Source of the DNA: Paenibacillus chitinolyticus NBRC 15660
GTDB taxonomy: Bacteria; Bacillota; Bacilli; Paenibacillales; NBRC-103111
Direction of reading: 5' to 3'
Length of the DNA stretch: 64,000 nt
Assembly (NCBI RefSeq): GCF_000739915.1
Contig: NZ_BBJT01000006.1
Location: forward strand, 62,001 to 126,000
The notes beneath the pieces are model-generated. The model was given only the letters and a program-made list of their open reading frames with translations. It ran no database searches and had not been told where the DNA came from. Of the stretch, positions 1 to 6,542 are shown one piece after another (positions within the stretch are counted from its first letter, which is position 1; each line of letters begins with the position of its first letter). Both the position numbers and the translations under genes were made by a program.

Positions 1-207
1 GATGATTCCAATCGCCATGAGAGCAAACTGCGCATAATCAAGCGGGGTAATCCGCTGCAAAAATTTTGCCGCATGCTGTTCGGGAGCAGCGCCCCGCACA
101 TCCCGTTTCCACATCCGGTGAAGGATCCAGGCGGTATAAGCGGAAGCGGCGGTTACAAGAAGCCCGAAAAAGGCTGTAAAAACGGCCAGAATGGTAAACA
201 GTTGAAT
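1..207 (-). CDS. Partial membrane protein (C-terminus beyond left edge)
   Basis: The reading frame runs off the left edge of the window; about 69 residues are visible. Residues 3-25 form a hydrophobic membrane helix (FTILAVFTAFFGLLVTAASA), followed by a basic stretch (HRMWKRDVR) and, at the edge, the start of a second hydrophobic segment. The gene lies 27 bases after the stop of the leftward gene at 235-846 and in the same frame. No ATG, GTG or TTG is suitably placed. A strong GGGAGAGG ribosome binding site (214-221) precedes two ATT codons at 211-213 and 205-207, and the second has normal spacing (6 bases), so an ATT start is likely. CTG at 199-201 is the alternative. The function is unknown. 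Confidence 0.55.
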   Translation of the reverse strand, partial: MQLFTILAVFTAFFGLLVTAASAYTAWILHRMWKRDVRGAAPEQHAAKFLQRITPLDYAQFALMAIGII

Positions 208-234
208 TGGAATCCTCTCCCTTGCGCTAGGCTG

Positions 235-846
235 TCAGCCGAATGTTAAGAGCTTGGACACGACCCATAGGGTACACGCCGCTGCCGCGACAGGCAGCAC
301 CCAGGTTATCATGTTCGCGGCCCGCCAACCGGGCAGCGGAGTTGACCGCCACAGCAGCTCCATAAGCCGGCTGTTCTCCCCGGGAACGGGTGTCGCTTTC
401 TCTTCCGGGTACGTCCGAACCGCAGGGTTTGACGGGTTCGGGGCCCGATTCGTGCTTTCGCCGGAAGCGGCCGCAGAAGAAGGATTGCTTGGATGTTCTA
501 TATACTCAGACGATTTTGCGGCCTCCATCCCTTCAACCTGCCGGGATCGGGAGTACGCGCGTTCGGCCTCTGTCTTCGCTTTTTTTCGTTCGGACGCGGA
601 TTTTTTCGGTTTCGCGGGCTCCCGCTTCGGTCCGGGAAGCTTCTCGTCCTGCACGGGAGCCTTCGCTTTTGCCGTACGGATACGGCCTTTGCGGCGCCCG
701 ACTTGATAGGTAATTTCACGGTCTCCGGGTTTTGCCGGTTTTTTCTCAGACAAATGTCTGTCCCCCCAGTTCCTGTAGAACCTTTTTTGTCCCCGGTCTT
801 CTATATAGACGACTGTTACGCCGGACAAGTTGTGCTTTTCAGTCAA
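235..846 (-). CDS. Basic, low-complexity protein with C-terminal membrane anchor
   Basis: This 203-residue protein has a short folded-looking N-terminus (VTVVYIEDRGQKRFYRNWGD, residues 10-29). A long Lys/Arg/Pro/Ser/Ala-rich linker (about 30-165) follows, and one membrane helix (about 178-198, ITWVLPVAAAACTLWVVS) closes the C-terminus. It therefore looks like a tail-anchored protein with a cytoplasmic basic domain; I do not recognise a family. The only upstream in-frame start is TTG at 844-846, which lies in the T run of a terminator hairpin whose 3' arm supplies the GGAAAGG ribosome binding site. TTG at 829-831 is an alternative. The partial membrane protein follows on the same strand, so the two are probably co-transcribed. 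Confidence 0.6.
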   Translation of the reverse strand: MTEKHNLSGVTVVYIEDRGQKRFYRNWGDRHLSEKKPAKPGDREITYQVGRRKGRIRTAKAKAPVQDEKLPGPKREPAKPKKSASERKKAKTEAERAYSRSRQVEGMEAAKSSEYIEHPSNPSSAAASGESTNRAPNPSNPAVRTYPEEKATPVPGENSRLMELLWRSTPLPGWRAANMITWVLPVAAAACTLWVVSKLLTFG

Positions 847-849
847 AAA

Positions 850-889
850 AAAGACCTTTCCGTCCTATTCGACATGGGGAAAGGTCTTT
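850..889 (-). terminator. Intrinsic terminator after the ROK kinase gene
   Basis: The perfect 12-base arms AAAGACCTTTCC (850-861) and GGAAAGGTCTTT (878-889) are followed, read leftward, by a run of eight T. It ends the leftward kinase operon. It also overlaps the ribosome binding site and possible TTG start of the next gene, so it may act as a leader element for that gene. Confidence 0.85.
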
Positions 890-957
890 CCTGTTTTTTA
901 CATGCAAAAATAATGACTTTATACCTAGATAAGTCTAGAAAGGCTCCGAAAAAAGAC

Positions 958-1932
958 TTACACGATCCCGGCCGCGCGATTTGCGGCGAATGCCGCGCTG
1001 CCGATCACGCCACCGTCGTCGATAAGGGTACCCGGGTGGATGGTGAGGCGCTCCCAGTACCCTTTGTAAACCGACTTCTGCAGCTCTTCGCGCATCGGCT
1101 TGAACAGCCGCTCGCCGGCCAGGGAGGCACCGCCGCCGATAATCAGCGCGTCCGGGCTGTACATGGTTACGGCATACGAAAGCCCGCGGCCCAGCAGCTT
1201 GCCCGTATGGTTCATGACTTCGATCGCAAGCCGGTCGCCTTCGTCATACGCGCGGGAAACATCCGCCGCCGTAACGGAAGCCGCTTCTTCTCCGGGAAAC
1301 CACTGGCCCAGGATGCTCTCGCGGCCTGCCGCAAGCGCTTCCCTCACCTGGCGGACGATCCCGGACGCGGATGCGATCGTTTCTAGGCATCCGACGAGTC
1401 CGCAGCCGCATGGCGTCGATTCCGCATCGTCGACGCGGATATGACCGATTTCGCCAGCCATGAAGCCACCGCCGTAATACAGCTGGCCGTTATTGACCAG
1501 TCCAGCCGACATGCCGGTCCCGAGCGTAATCCCGAGCACATGCTCGTACCCGCGGCCCGGTCCCTTCATGGCTTCGCCGTATACGTACATACGGACGTCG
1601 TTGTCGATGAAGACCGGTACGCCCAGTCTAGCTCCGAGCTGGTCGGATACCGGTACCTCGTTCCAGCGGAGGTTGCTGGCGAACACGCACACTCCGCGAA
1701 CCGGATCGATAAAGCCCGGCGTTCCGATTCCTACCGCTTTCAGCTGCTCGGGCGCGATATTCTGCTCCCGGAGCAGCGTTTCCACCATAACCGCAATCTT
1801 TTCCAGCACATAGTCGCTGCCTTTGGCCGCTTCCGTAGGCTGTTTGCTTTTGGCCAGGACATTGAATTCCTCATCCAACAACCCGCATACAATATTTGTT
1901 CCTCCGAGATCTACGCCGACGAAAAAGCTCAT
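958..1932 (-). CDS. ROK-family sugar kinase (glucokinase or amino-sugar kinase)
   Basis: This 324-residue ROK kinase phosphorylates a free hexose or hexosamine at C6 with ATP in the cytoplasm. The N-terminal phosphate-binding motif is VDLGGTNIV (7-15), the catalytic Asp lies in FIDNDVRMY (about 109), the sugar-contact motif is EIGH (about 160), and the zinc motif CGCGLVGCLE is at about 173-182. Length fits the family (290-330). It is the last gene of a leftward operon after an AgaR-like repressor and an AgaS-like isomerase. That context suggests galactosamine or N-acetylgalactosamine as substrate, as for AgaK of Shewanella, although by sequence it is equally like GlcK. The ATG has a good GGAC ribosome binding site; the gap to the repressor gene is 18 bases. 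Confidence 0.9.
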   Translation of the reverse strand: MSFFVGVDLGGTNIVCGLLDEEFNVLAKSKQPTEAAKGSDYVLEKIAVMVETLLREQNIAPEQLKAVGIGTPGFIDPVRGVCVFASNLRWNEVPVSDQLGARLGVPVFIDNDVRMYVYGEAMKGPGRGYEHVLGITLGTGMSAGLVNNGQLYYGGGFMAGEIGHIRVDDAESTPCGCGLVGCLETIASASGIVRQVREALAAGRESILGQWFPGEEAASVTAADVSRAYDEGDRLAIEVMNHTGKLLGRGLSYAVTMYSPDALIIGGGASLAGERLFKPMREELQKSVYKGYWERLTIHPGTLIDDGGVIGSAAFAANRAAGIV

Positions 1933-1950
1933 TCCCGTCCGTCCTTTCCC

Positions 1951-2739
1951 TTATGCGTTCGCATACAAAGTGGTAATGCCGTGCTGCTCAAGAACCTTCT
2001 CCATGTCGGGTTCCAACCTCGCGTCTGTCACACACACGTTTACGTCCGCAAGCGGAGCTATGGAGAACAAGGAGGCTTTCCCCACCTTGGTATGGTCAAA
2101 CACTGCTATCGTATGCTGGGTGCGGCTTATCAACAGACGGGCTGTCTGGGCTTCGAGCTCGGAAAACGTCGTGATGCCTTTATCCGCGGAAACGCCGTCC
2201 ACCCCGAGAAAGAGCTTCTCGATATTGAGATGCTCGATCGTCTTCTCGGCCAGAGGTCCGCTGAGCTCGAAGCTCTTGCTGCGCATGACGCCACCGACGA
2301 CGACCACCTGCAGGCCTTCGCTGTCGGCCAGTTCCATGGCGATATTCACAGCATTGGTCACGACCGTAATCCCCTGGCGCTGCTTCAGCTCGCGGGCGAT
2401 GAGGAAGGTTGTCGTACCGCCAGTCAGGCAGACGCTGTCCCCTTCCTCGATAAGGCCGGCCGCCCTGCGGGCGATCGCTTCCTTCTCCAGCCAGAGCTGC
2501 TGCTTCTTCTCGGCGAACGAGGTTTCGCGGACAGCCGTGAGGCCTTCGAACAGGGCCCCGCCGATGGTGCGGACAACTTCGCCTTTTTTCTCCAGAAGGT
2601 CCAGATCGCGTCTTGCCGTCGCTTCCGAACATTGAAAATGCTCGATGATCTCCCCAATGGTGATGCGCCCTTGCTGCTTGAGGATCGTCATAATCTGCTG
2701 GCGCCTGAGATCTCCTTTGGAAGGAGTCGTGTCATTCAT
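1951..2739 (-). CDS. DeoR-family transcriptional repressor, AgaR/GlpR type
   Basis: A DeoR-type winged helix-turn-helix (about residues 8-63, with GEIIEHFQCSEATARRDLDL) is followed by a sugar-phosphate-sensing DeoRC domain (about 75-230) that keeps the LTGGTTTFLIA and VTNAVNIAMEL motifs. The family binds a phosphorylated sugar and releases DNA. It sits between the AgaS-like isomerase and the ROK kinase, so it probably represses both arms of the divergent locus through the repeats at 3855-3891. ATG 2739 was preferred to the upstream GTG at 2751 because the GGAG motif abuts that GTG. Confidence 0.9.
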   Translation of the reverse strand: MNDTTPSKGDLRRQQIMTILKQQGRITIGEIIEHFQCSEATARRDLDLLEKKGEVVRTIGGALFEGLTAVRETSFAEKKQQLWLEKEAIARRAAGLIEEGDSVCLTGGTTTFLIARELKQRQGITVVTNAVNIAMELADSEGLQVVVVGGVMRSKSFELSGPLAEKTIEHLNIEKLFLGVDGVSADKGITTFSELEAQTARLLISRTQHTIAVFDHTKVGKASLFSIAPLADVNVCVTDARLEPDMEKVLEQHGITTLYANA

Positions 2740-2763
2740 TTCAACTGTCACTCCGTCACAAGG

Positions 2764-3822
2764 TTAAATTTTGACGAACTGAGTCAGGTTGCGAGGATCG
2801 TCCGGATTCAGCCCGCGCTTCACCGCGTTGTAATAGCCGTTGTACTGGACAGCGGGCAAATACAATACGCTTCGCGCTTCATCGCTGAGCGCGGCTCCGC
2901 CAAGTTCCAGAACCAGATCCGCAAAATCCGTGTCTTCCCCGCGCTCCGCGGTCAGAAGCAGGATCGTCGCCCCGTATTCCTTCAGCTCTCTGGCTACCTT
3001 CAGCTCATATTCGCGGGCGGACTGCGAAAGCAGGAAGCAGACAAGCGTACCCGAGTCGACAATGGATTTGGGACCGTGTCTGAACTCGAGCGTGCCGTAC
3101 GCTTCCGTCCACGTGTACGTCATTTCCTTCAGCTTGAGGCAGGCTTCCAGCGCCAAGCCTCCGAGTGCGCCGAGTCCGAGATAGACCGTTTTGTTGAAGT
3201 TGTGCGCCGACACCCATTCTTTGATGCTCGAATCCGAGGCTTTGACCAGTTCTTCGTCTAATTCTAACACAGTTTTAAGCTCTTGTAAGTATGCCTCGCC
3301 GCCCGCCGCCATGGCGATCGCGGCCTGCATCATAAAGGTCATGGAGCTGAGCGATTTGCTCATCACCGTGCTCTTCTCTTTGCCGAGAGGCGAAAGCAGA
3401 CATTCCGTCATTCCGAACATTTTGCTTGTCTCGTGGCAAGTGATGCCGCACGTATCGATATGATCCTCATTTTTGACGGAATCAAGCGCAAGAAGCACCT
3501 CATGGGATTCACCCGAACGCGACACGCCCACAATCAGAAGCTTCTTCCCTCTCGGGAGAGTAGCGTCACGCAGCAGGAAAATATCCGAGGAAGGCTGTGC
3601 GGATGCGCTGCGTCCGGTCCATTTGCGGAACGTCGCCGCCATCGTGATCGACTGATAATAGGAAGAGCCCGAACCGATAAAAACGACTTCCTCGTATTGA
3701 TCGTTTCCTATATAACGCTTCACCCAGTCGGACTGCTTCTGAAGCTGGTCCCATGCTGCCTGCAGAGCGGCGGACTGGGCACTGATTTCGGTATACGTTA
3801 ATTGGCCTTGAATGTTTGACAT
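2764..3822 (-). CDS. agaS: SIS-domain sugar isomerase/deaminase, AgaS-like
   Basis: This 352-residue protein has two SIS (phosphosugar isomerase) domains. The first (about 35-180) contains FIGSGSSYYQS and VGVSRSGESHEV, the second (about 205-345) contains YLGLGALGGLALE and LEFRHGPKSIVD. AgaS enzymes convert galactosamine-6-phosphate to tagatose-6-phosphate plus ammonia in the cytoplasm. The neighbouring tagatose-type kinase and aldolase genes support this over a GlmS-type or glucosamine isomerase role. It is the first gene of the leftward operon. The ATG has a strong GGGAGG site, and a consensus promoter lies 36-64 bases upstream. Confidence 0.87.
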   Translation of the reverse strand: MSNIQGQLTYTEISAQSAALQAAWDQLQKQSDWVKRYIGNDQYEEVVFIGSGSSYYQSITMAATFRKWTGRSASAQPSSDIFLLRDATLPRGKKLLIVGVSRSGESHEVLLALDSVKNEDHIDTCGITCHETSKMFGMTECLLSPLGKEKSTVMSKSLSSMTFMMQAAIAMAAGGEAYLQELKTVLELDEELVKASDSSIKEWVSAHNFNKTVYLGLGALGGLALEACLKLKEMTYTWTEAYGTLEFRHGPKSIVDSGTLVCFLLSQSAREYELKVARELKEYGATILLLTAERGEDTDFADLVLELGGAALSDEARSVLYLPAVQYNGYYNAVKRGLNPDDPRNLTQFVKI

Positions 3823-3854
3823 TTTCTAATTTCCTCCCTTATAATCAACTTAAT

Positions 3855-3891
3855 GACATTATAAATCATTTTTTTGATCGTTTCAATCATT
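3855..3891. promoter_or_regulatory. Candidate operator repeats for the AgaR-like repressor
   Basis: AATCATT occurs twice in direct orientation (3864-3870 and 3885-3891), exactly 21 bases apart, so both face the same side of the helix. An inverted AATGA...TCATT pair (3853-3857, 3866-3870) flanks the leftward -10 box. DeoR-family repressors often bind such direct repeats. The 91-base space between the divergent genes holds nothing else. Confidence 0.5.
3858..3886 (-). promoter_or_regulatory. Sigma-A promoter of the agaS operon
   Basis: Read leftward, TTGAAA (3881-3886), a 17-base spacer and a perfect TATAAT (3858-3863) lie upstream of the agaS start at 3822. The element overlaps the candidate repressor repeats. 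Confidence 0.75.
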
Positions 3892-3913
3892 TTATACGAA
3901 GGGGTTTTTCAAA

Positions 3914-4783
3914 ATGGCTCATTTAATTTCTTCTACGCACCTGCTTCAAACGGCCCGTCAAAACGGTTACGGCGTTACGGCGTTTAACGTGCACACGCTG
4001 GAAATGCTGCAGGCCGTCGTCGAGGCGGCCGAGGAGCTTCAGGCTCCGCTGATTCTGCAAACTACGGTCGGAACGGTGAAACACCTGGGACCCGACTACA
4101 TCGTTGCGGCCGCAGCCGCTGCCGCCAAACGGTCTTCCGTTCCGATCGCGCTTCATCTCGATCATTGCACGGATTACGAGCTTATCGTACAATGCATCCG
4201 GGAAGGCTATACATCGGTCATGATTGACGCTTCCATGCATCCGTTCGAAGAAAACGTGCGGCAGACGCAGGAAGTCGTGAAAGTCGCCCGGGCGGCCGGC
4301 GTGAACGTGGAAGCCGAGCTCGGCAAGGTCGGCGGCGTCGAAGACGATATCGTCGTAGCCGACGAAGATGCGCTCCTCGCCGATCCGGACGAATGCGTCC
4401 GCTTCGTGGAGCTTACCGGCGTGCCGACGCTTGCCCCGGCCATCGGGACGGCTCACGGCATTTACAAGGGCGAACCGAAAATCGCTTTCGGCAAGCTGGA
4501 AGAAATCTACCGCAAAGTGAGCCTCCCCCTCGTTCTTCACGGCGGCTCCGGCATACCGGAAGAGCAGGTGAAACGCTGCGTATCGCTCGGCATGGCCAAA
4601 ATGAATGTCGCCACGGAGCTGCGCATCGCTTTCTCCGATGCCATCAAGAAGGTCTTCCAGGCCAATCCGGATGAAAACGATCCGCGCAAATATATGGTTC
4701 CGGCCAAAGCGGCCGTCAAAGAGCTGGCCCAGGCGAAAATGCGCCTTACCGGCTGCGTAGGCCGCGCCAAAGACTTCATTTAA
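3914..4783 (+). CDS. Class II ketose-bisphosphate aldolase (tagatose-1,6-bisphosphate type)
   Basis: This 289-residue zinc aldolase cleaves tagatose- or fructose-1,6-bisphosphate to glyceraldehyde-3-phosphate and dihydroxyacetone phosphate. The family signatures are present: ALHLDHC with the catalytic Asp and zinc His (about 77-83), VEAELGKVGG (about 134-143), PAIGTAHGIYKG (about 174-185) and the zinc motif LHGGSG (about 207-212). FBA and GatY/KbaY/AgaY cannot be told apart from motifs alone; the AgaS-like and LacC-like neighbours favour tagatose bisphosphate. It heads the rightward arm, with a GAAGGGG binding site, and the kinase follows after 25 bases. Confidence 0.88.
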   Translation: MAHLISSTHLLQTARQNGYGVTAFNVHTLEMLQAVVEAAEELQAPLILQTTVGTVKHLGPDYIVAAAAAAAKRSSVPIALHLDHCTDYELIVQCIREGYTSVMIDASMHPFEENVRQTQEVVKVARAAGVNVEAELGKVGGVEDDIVVADEDALLADPDECVRFVELTGVPTLAPAIGTAHGIYKGEPKIAFGKLEEIYRKVSLPLVLHGGSGIPEEQVKRCVSLGMAKMNVATELRIAFSDAIKKVFQANPDENDPRKYMVPAKAAVKELAQAKMRLTGCVGRAKDFI

Positions 4784-4808
4784 TTTCAGTCAAGACAGGA
4801 GAACCCGG

Positions 4809-5738
4809 ATGATTACCACCGTGACCCTCAATGCGGCAATCGACAAAACCTACAGCGTAAAAAGCTTTGAAATGGACCGGGTTTCCCGCGTAACGGACAT
4901 GATCGCCGTCCCCGGCGGCAAAGGGATCAACGTCGCCCGGGTGGCCCGTCTGCTCGGCGAGCCCGTTACGGCCGCCGGCTTCGTGGCCGGCTTCAACGGA
5001 CAGTTTATCCGCAGCGGGCTGGACACGGAAGGCATTTCCCATGACTTCACGGAAGTCCCGGGGGAATCCCGCCTCTGCCTGACCGTTCTGGATGCGGACA
5101 ACGGCACGCAGACGGAACTGCTGGAGCCCGGGCCCGTCATCGCCGAGAACTCCCTTCTTACCCTGAAGGAGAAGGTGAAGGAGCTCGCGGGCAGGTCCAC
5201 GCACGTGTGCTTCTCCGGCAGCCTGCCGCTCGGCTGCCCTCCCTCGCTTTATGCGGAGCTGATCACGCTCGCAAGAGAAGCCGGCGCCGAGGCCGTCCTG
5301 GACGCGAGCGGCGACGCTCTGGCTGCCGGGCTGGAAGCTATGCCTCTGCTCATTAAGCCCAATGAGCATGAAATCGTGCGCCTGCTCGGCAGGCCCGCTT
5401 CCTCCGACGACGATTTGGCCGCCTGCATCCGGGAACTGATGCAGCGCGGAATCCGGCACGTCGTCGTCTCGCTCGGCGCGCGCGGAGCCCTCGCGGGCAG
5501 CAGCGGCCGCGTGCGGCGGGTCGCCATCCCGGCGATCCGGGCCGTGAACCCGGTCGGCAGCGGCGACGCGATGGTGGCCGGCATGGTCACGGCTCTGCGC
5601 CAAGGCCGAAGCGACGCCGACGTGGTCCGCTTCGGTGCGGCATGCGGGAGCGCCAACGCTTTGCAGAAGCAGGCGGGGGTCGTCACCGACGAAGATGTGG
5701 AACGGATCTTCCGGGACATCACGGTGACGGATTACTGA
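4809..5738 (+). CDS. PfkB-family kinase (tagatose-6-phosphate kinase or 1-phosphofructokinase)
   Basis: This 309-residue PfkB-fold kinase has the N-terminal substrate motif TLNAAIDKTY (5-14), the glycine motif VPGGKGINVARVARLLG (about 34-50), and the C-terminal ATP/anion-hole motif NPVGSGDAMVAG (about 250-261) with the catalytic Asp. This is the LacC/FruK subfamily, which adds a phosphate at C1 of tagatose-6-phosphate or C6 of fructose-1-phosphate. It follows the aldolase directly and ends at a strong terminator, so the two form a two-gene operon. With AgaS and the ROK kinase it completes a route from a galactosamine-type sugar to triose phosphates. Confidence 0.87.
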   Translation: MITTVTLNAAIDKTYSVKSFEMDRVSRVTDMIAVPGGKGINVARVARLLGEPVTAAGFVAGFNGQFIRSGLDTEGISHDFTEVPGESRLCLTVLDADNGTQTELLEPGPVIAENSLLTLKEKVKELAGRSTHVCFSGSLPLGCPPSLYAELITLAREAGAEAVLDASGDALAAGLEAMPLLIKPNEHEIVRLLGRPASSDDDLAACIRELMQRGIRHVVVSLGARGALAGSSGRVRRVAIPAIRAVNPVGSGDAMVAGMVTALRQGRSDADVVRFGAACGSANALQKQAGVVTDEDVERIFRDITVTDY

Positions 5739-5825
5739 CACGGGCCGGACCGACGAAAAGACGACGGGCGACCGAGTCATCACGCTTCGCGCCGGAACAC
5801 ACAGCACCGGCACACTCGTAAAAAA

Positions 5826-5869
5826 ACAGACATGTTCTCTTGCAACGCGGAGAACGTGCCTGTTTTTTT
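5826..5869 (+). terminator. Intrinsic terminator of the aldolase-kinase operon
   Basis: The 14-base arms ACAGACATGTTCTC and GAGAACGTGCCTGT pair with two G-U wobbles around a 10-base loop and run into seven T. Confidence 0.85.
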
Positions 5870-6107
5870 ACGTTTTGTCCCGTTCGCTGCCGGGGAGGCC
5901 GCACGTGTGCATGCGAAACGCTTTGCAGCATGCGAGCTTCCCGGAAGGCTATGCCGTGCTGTCGGAAGCGTTCACCGACCGCCCCTTGCCCTCCCCCATG
6001 TATCGATCGCTTACGGATACCGTCACATTTTCATTCCGTTGCCCCTGGTAATTTGCCGGCGATCTGGGAAGTCTACCCTTATAGCTCTAGATCGATCAAG
6101 GGACATC
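5870..6107. other. Non-coding stretch
   Basis: Together with the operon terminator just upstream, this leaves 369 bases without a gene between 5738 and 6108. I see no conserved RNA, repeat or convincing promoter beyond the AAGGGA binding site next to 6108. Confidence 0.5.
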
Positions 6108-6449
6108 ATGACCGATCAGAACGACAGCCGCAAGCCCGACGGCCGGCCGACGCTCCCGGCGCCGCCTACACTGAACGCCGACCAGTGGGACATTCCGCTT
6201 GCCGCCGATACGGACGGGGTTATTCAGCTTTTCCAGGAGCTGCTGCCGACCGATGAATTTCAATGGATTCTTACGGACAATAAACTGCTCGGCGGCACCA
6301 AAGAACAGGGCCTGGATATTCTGGGAATCGGCGAACAGTTCCGGATGAGAGGCTGGGATACGACTAACTGGGAAGAACTAATAAAAAAACTGGAAGTGAC
6401 GGTCCGCGTTCATCTCAAAATTCTTTCTCCGGAAGGCAAAAGAGGATAG
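6108..6449 (+). CDS. Small conserved-looking protein of unknown function
   Basis: This 113-residue soluble protein has a Pro-rich, charged N-terminus (about 1-25) and a compact C-terminal part that alternates Leu/Ile with acidic residues (FQWILTDNKLLGGTKEQGLD, about 47-66). There is no signal peptide or membrane segment. ATG 6108 is preferred over longer readings of the frame because AAGGGA lies 4 bases upstream. Codon use matches the neighbours. I do not recognise the family. It stands alone between two terminators. Confidence 0.6.
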   Translation: MTDQNDSRKPDGRPTLPAPPTLNADQWDIPLAADTDGVIQLFQELLPTDEFQWILTDNKLLGGTKEQGLDILGIGEQFRMRGWDTTNWEELIKKLEVTVRVHLKILSPEGKRG

Positions 6450-6498
6450 CGCATTTTTTTGTCAAGACATACTTGGAAGGACATATACGATAAACGCC

Positions 6499-6535
6499 AA
6501 AAGACCCTTCCTTTAAATAAGGAGGGTCTTTTTTT
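6499..6535. terminator. Bidirectional intrinsic terminator
   Basis: AAAGACCCTTCCTT and AAGGAGGGTCTTT pair (one mismatch) with T runs outside on both strands. It serves the small gene at 6108-6449 and the convergent yhaN gene. Confidence 0.85.
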
Positions 6536-6542
6536 CAGTCCA

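Noticed and set aside
1441-3261. 606-residue open frame antisense to the kinase, DeoR and agaS genes
   Set aside because: It spans three well-supported genes and their short gaps on the other strand and shows no family motif.
5832-6107. Upstream part of a longer frame for the small gene at 6108
   Set aside because: It runs through the terminator and has no ribosome site; ATG 6108 has AAGGGA.
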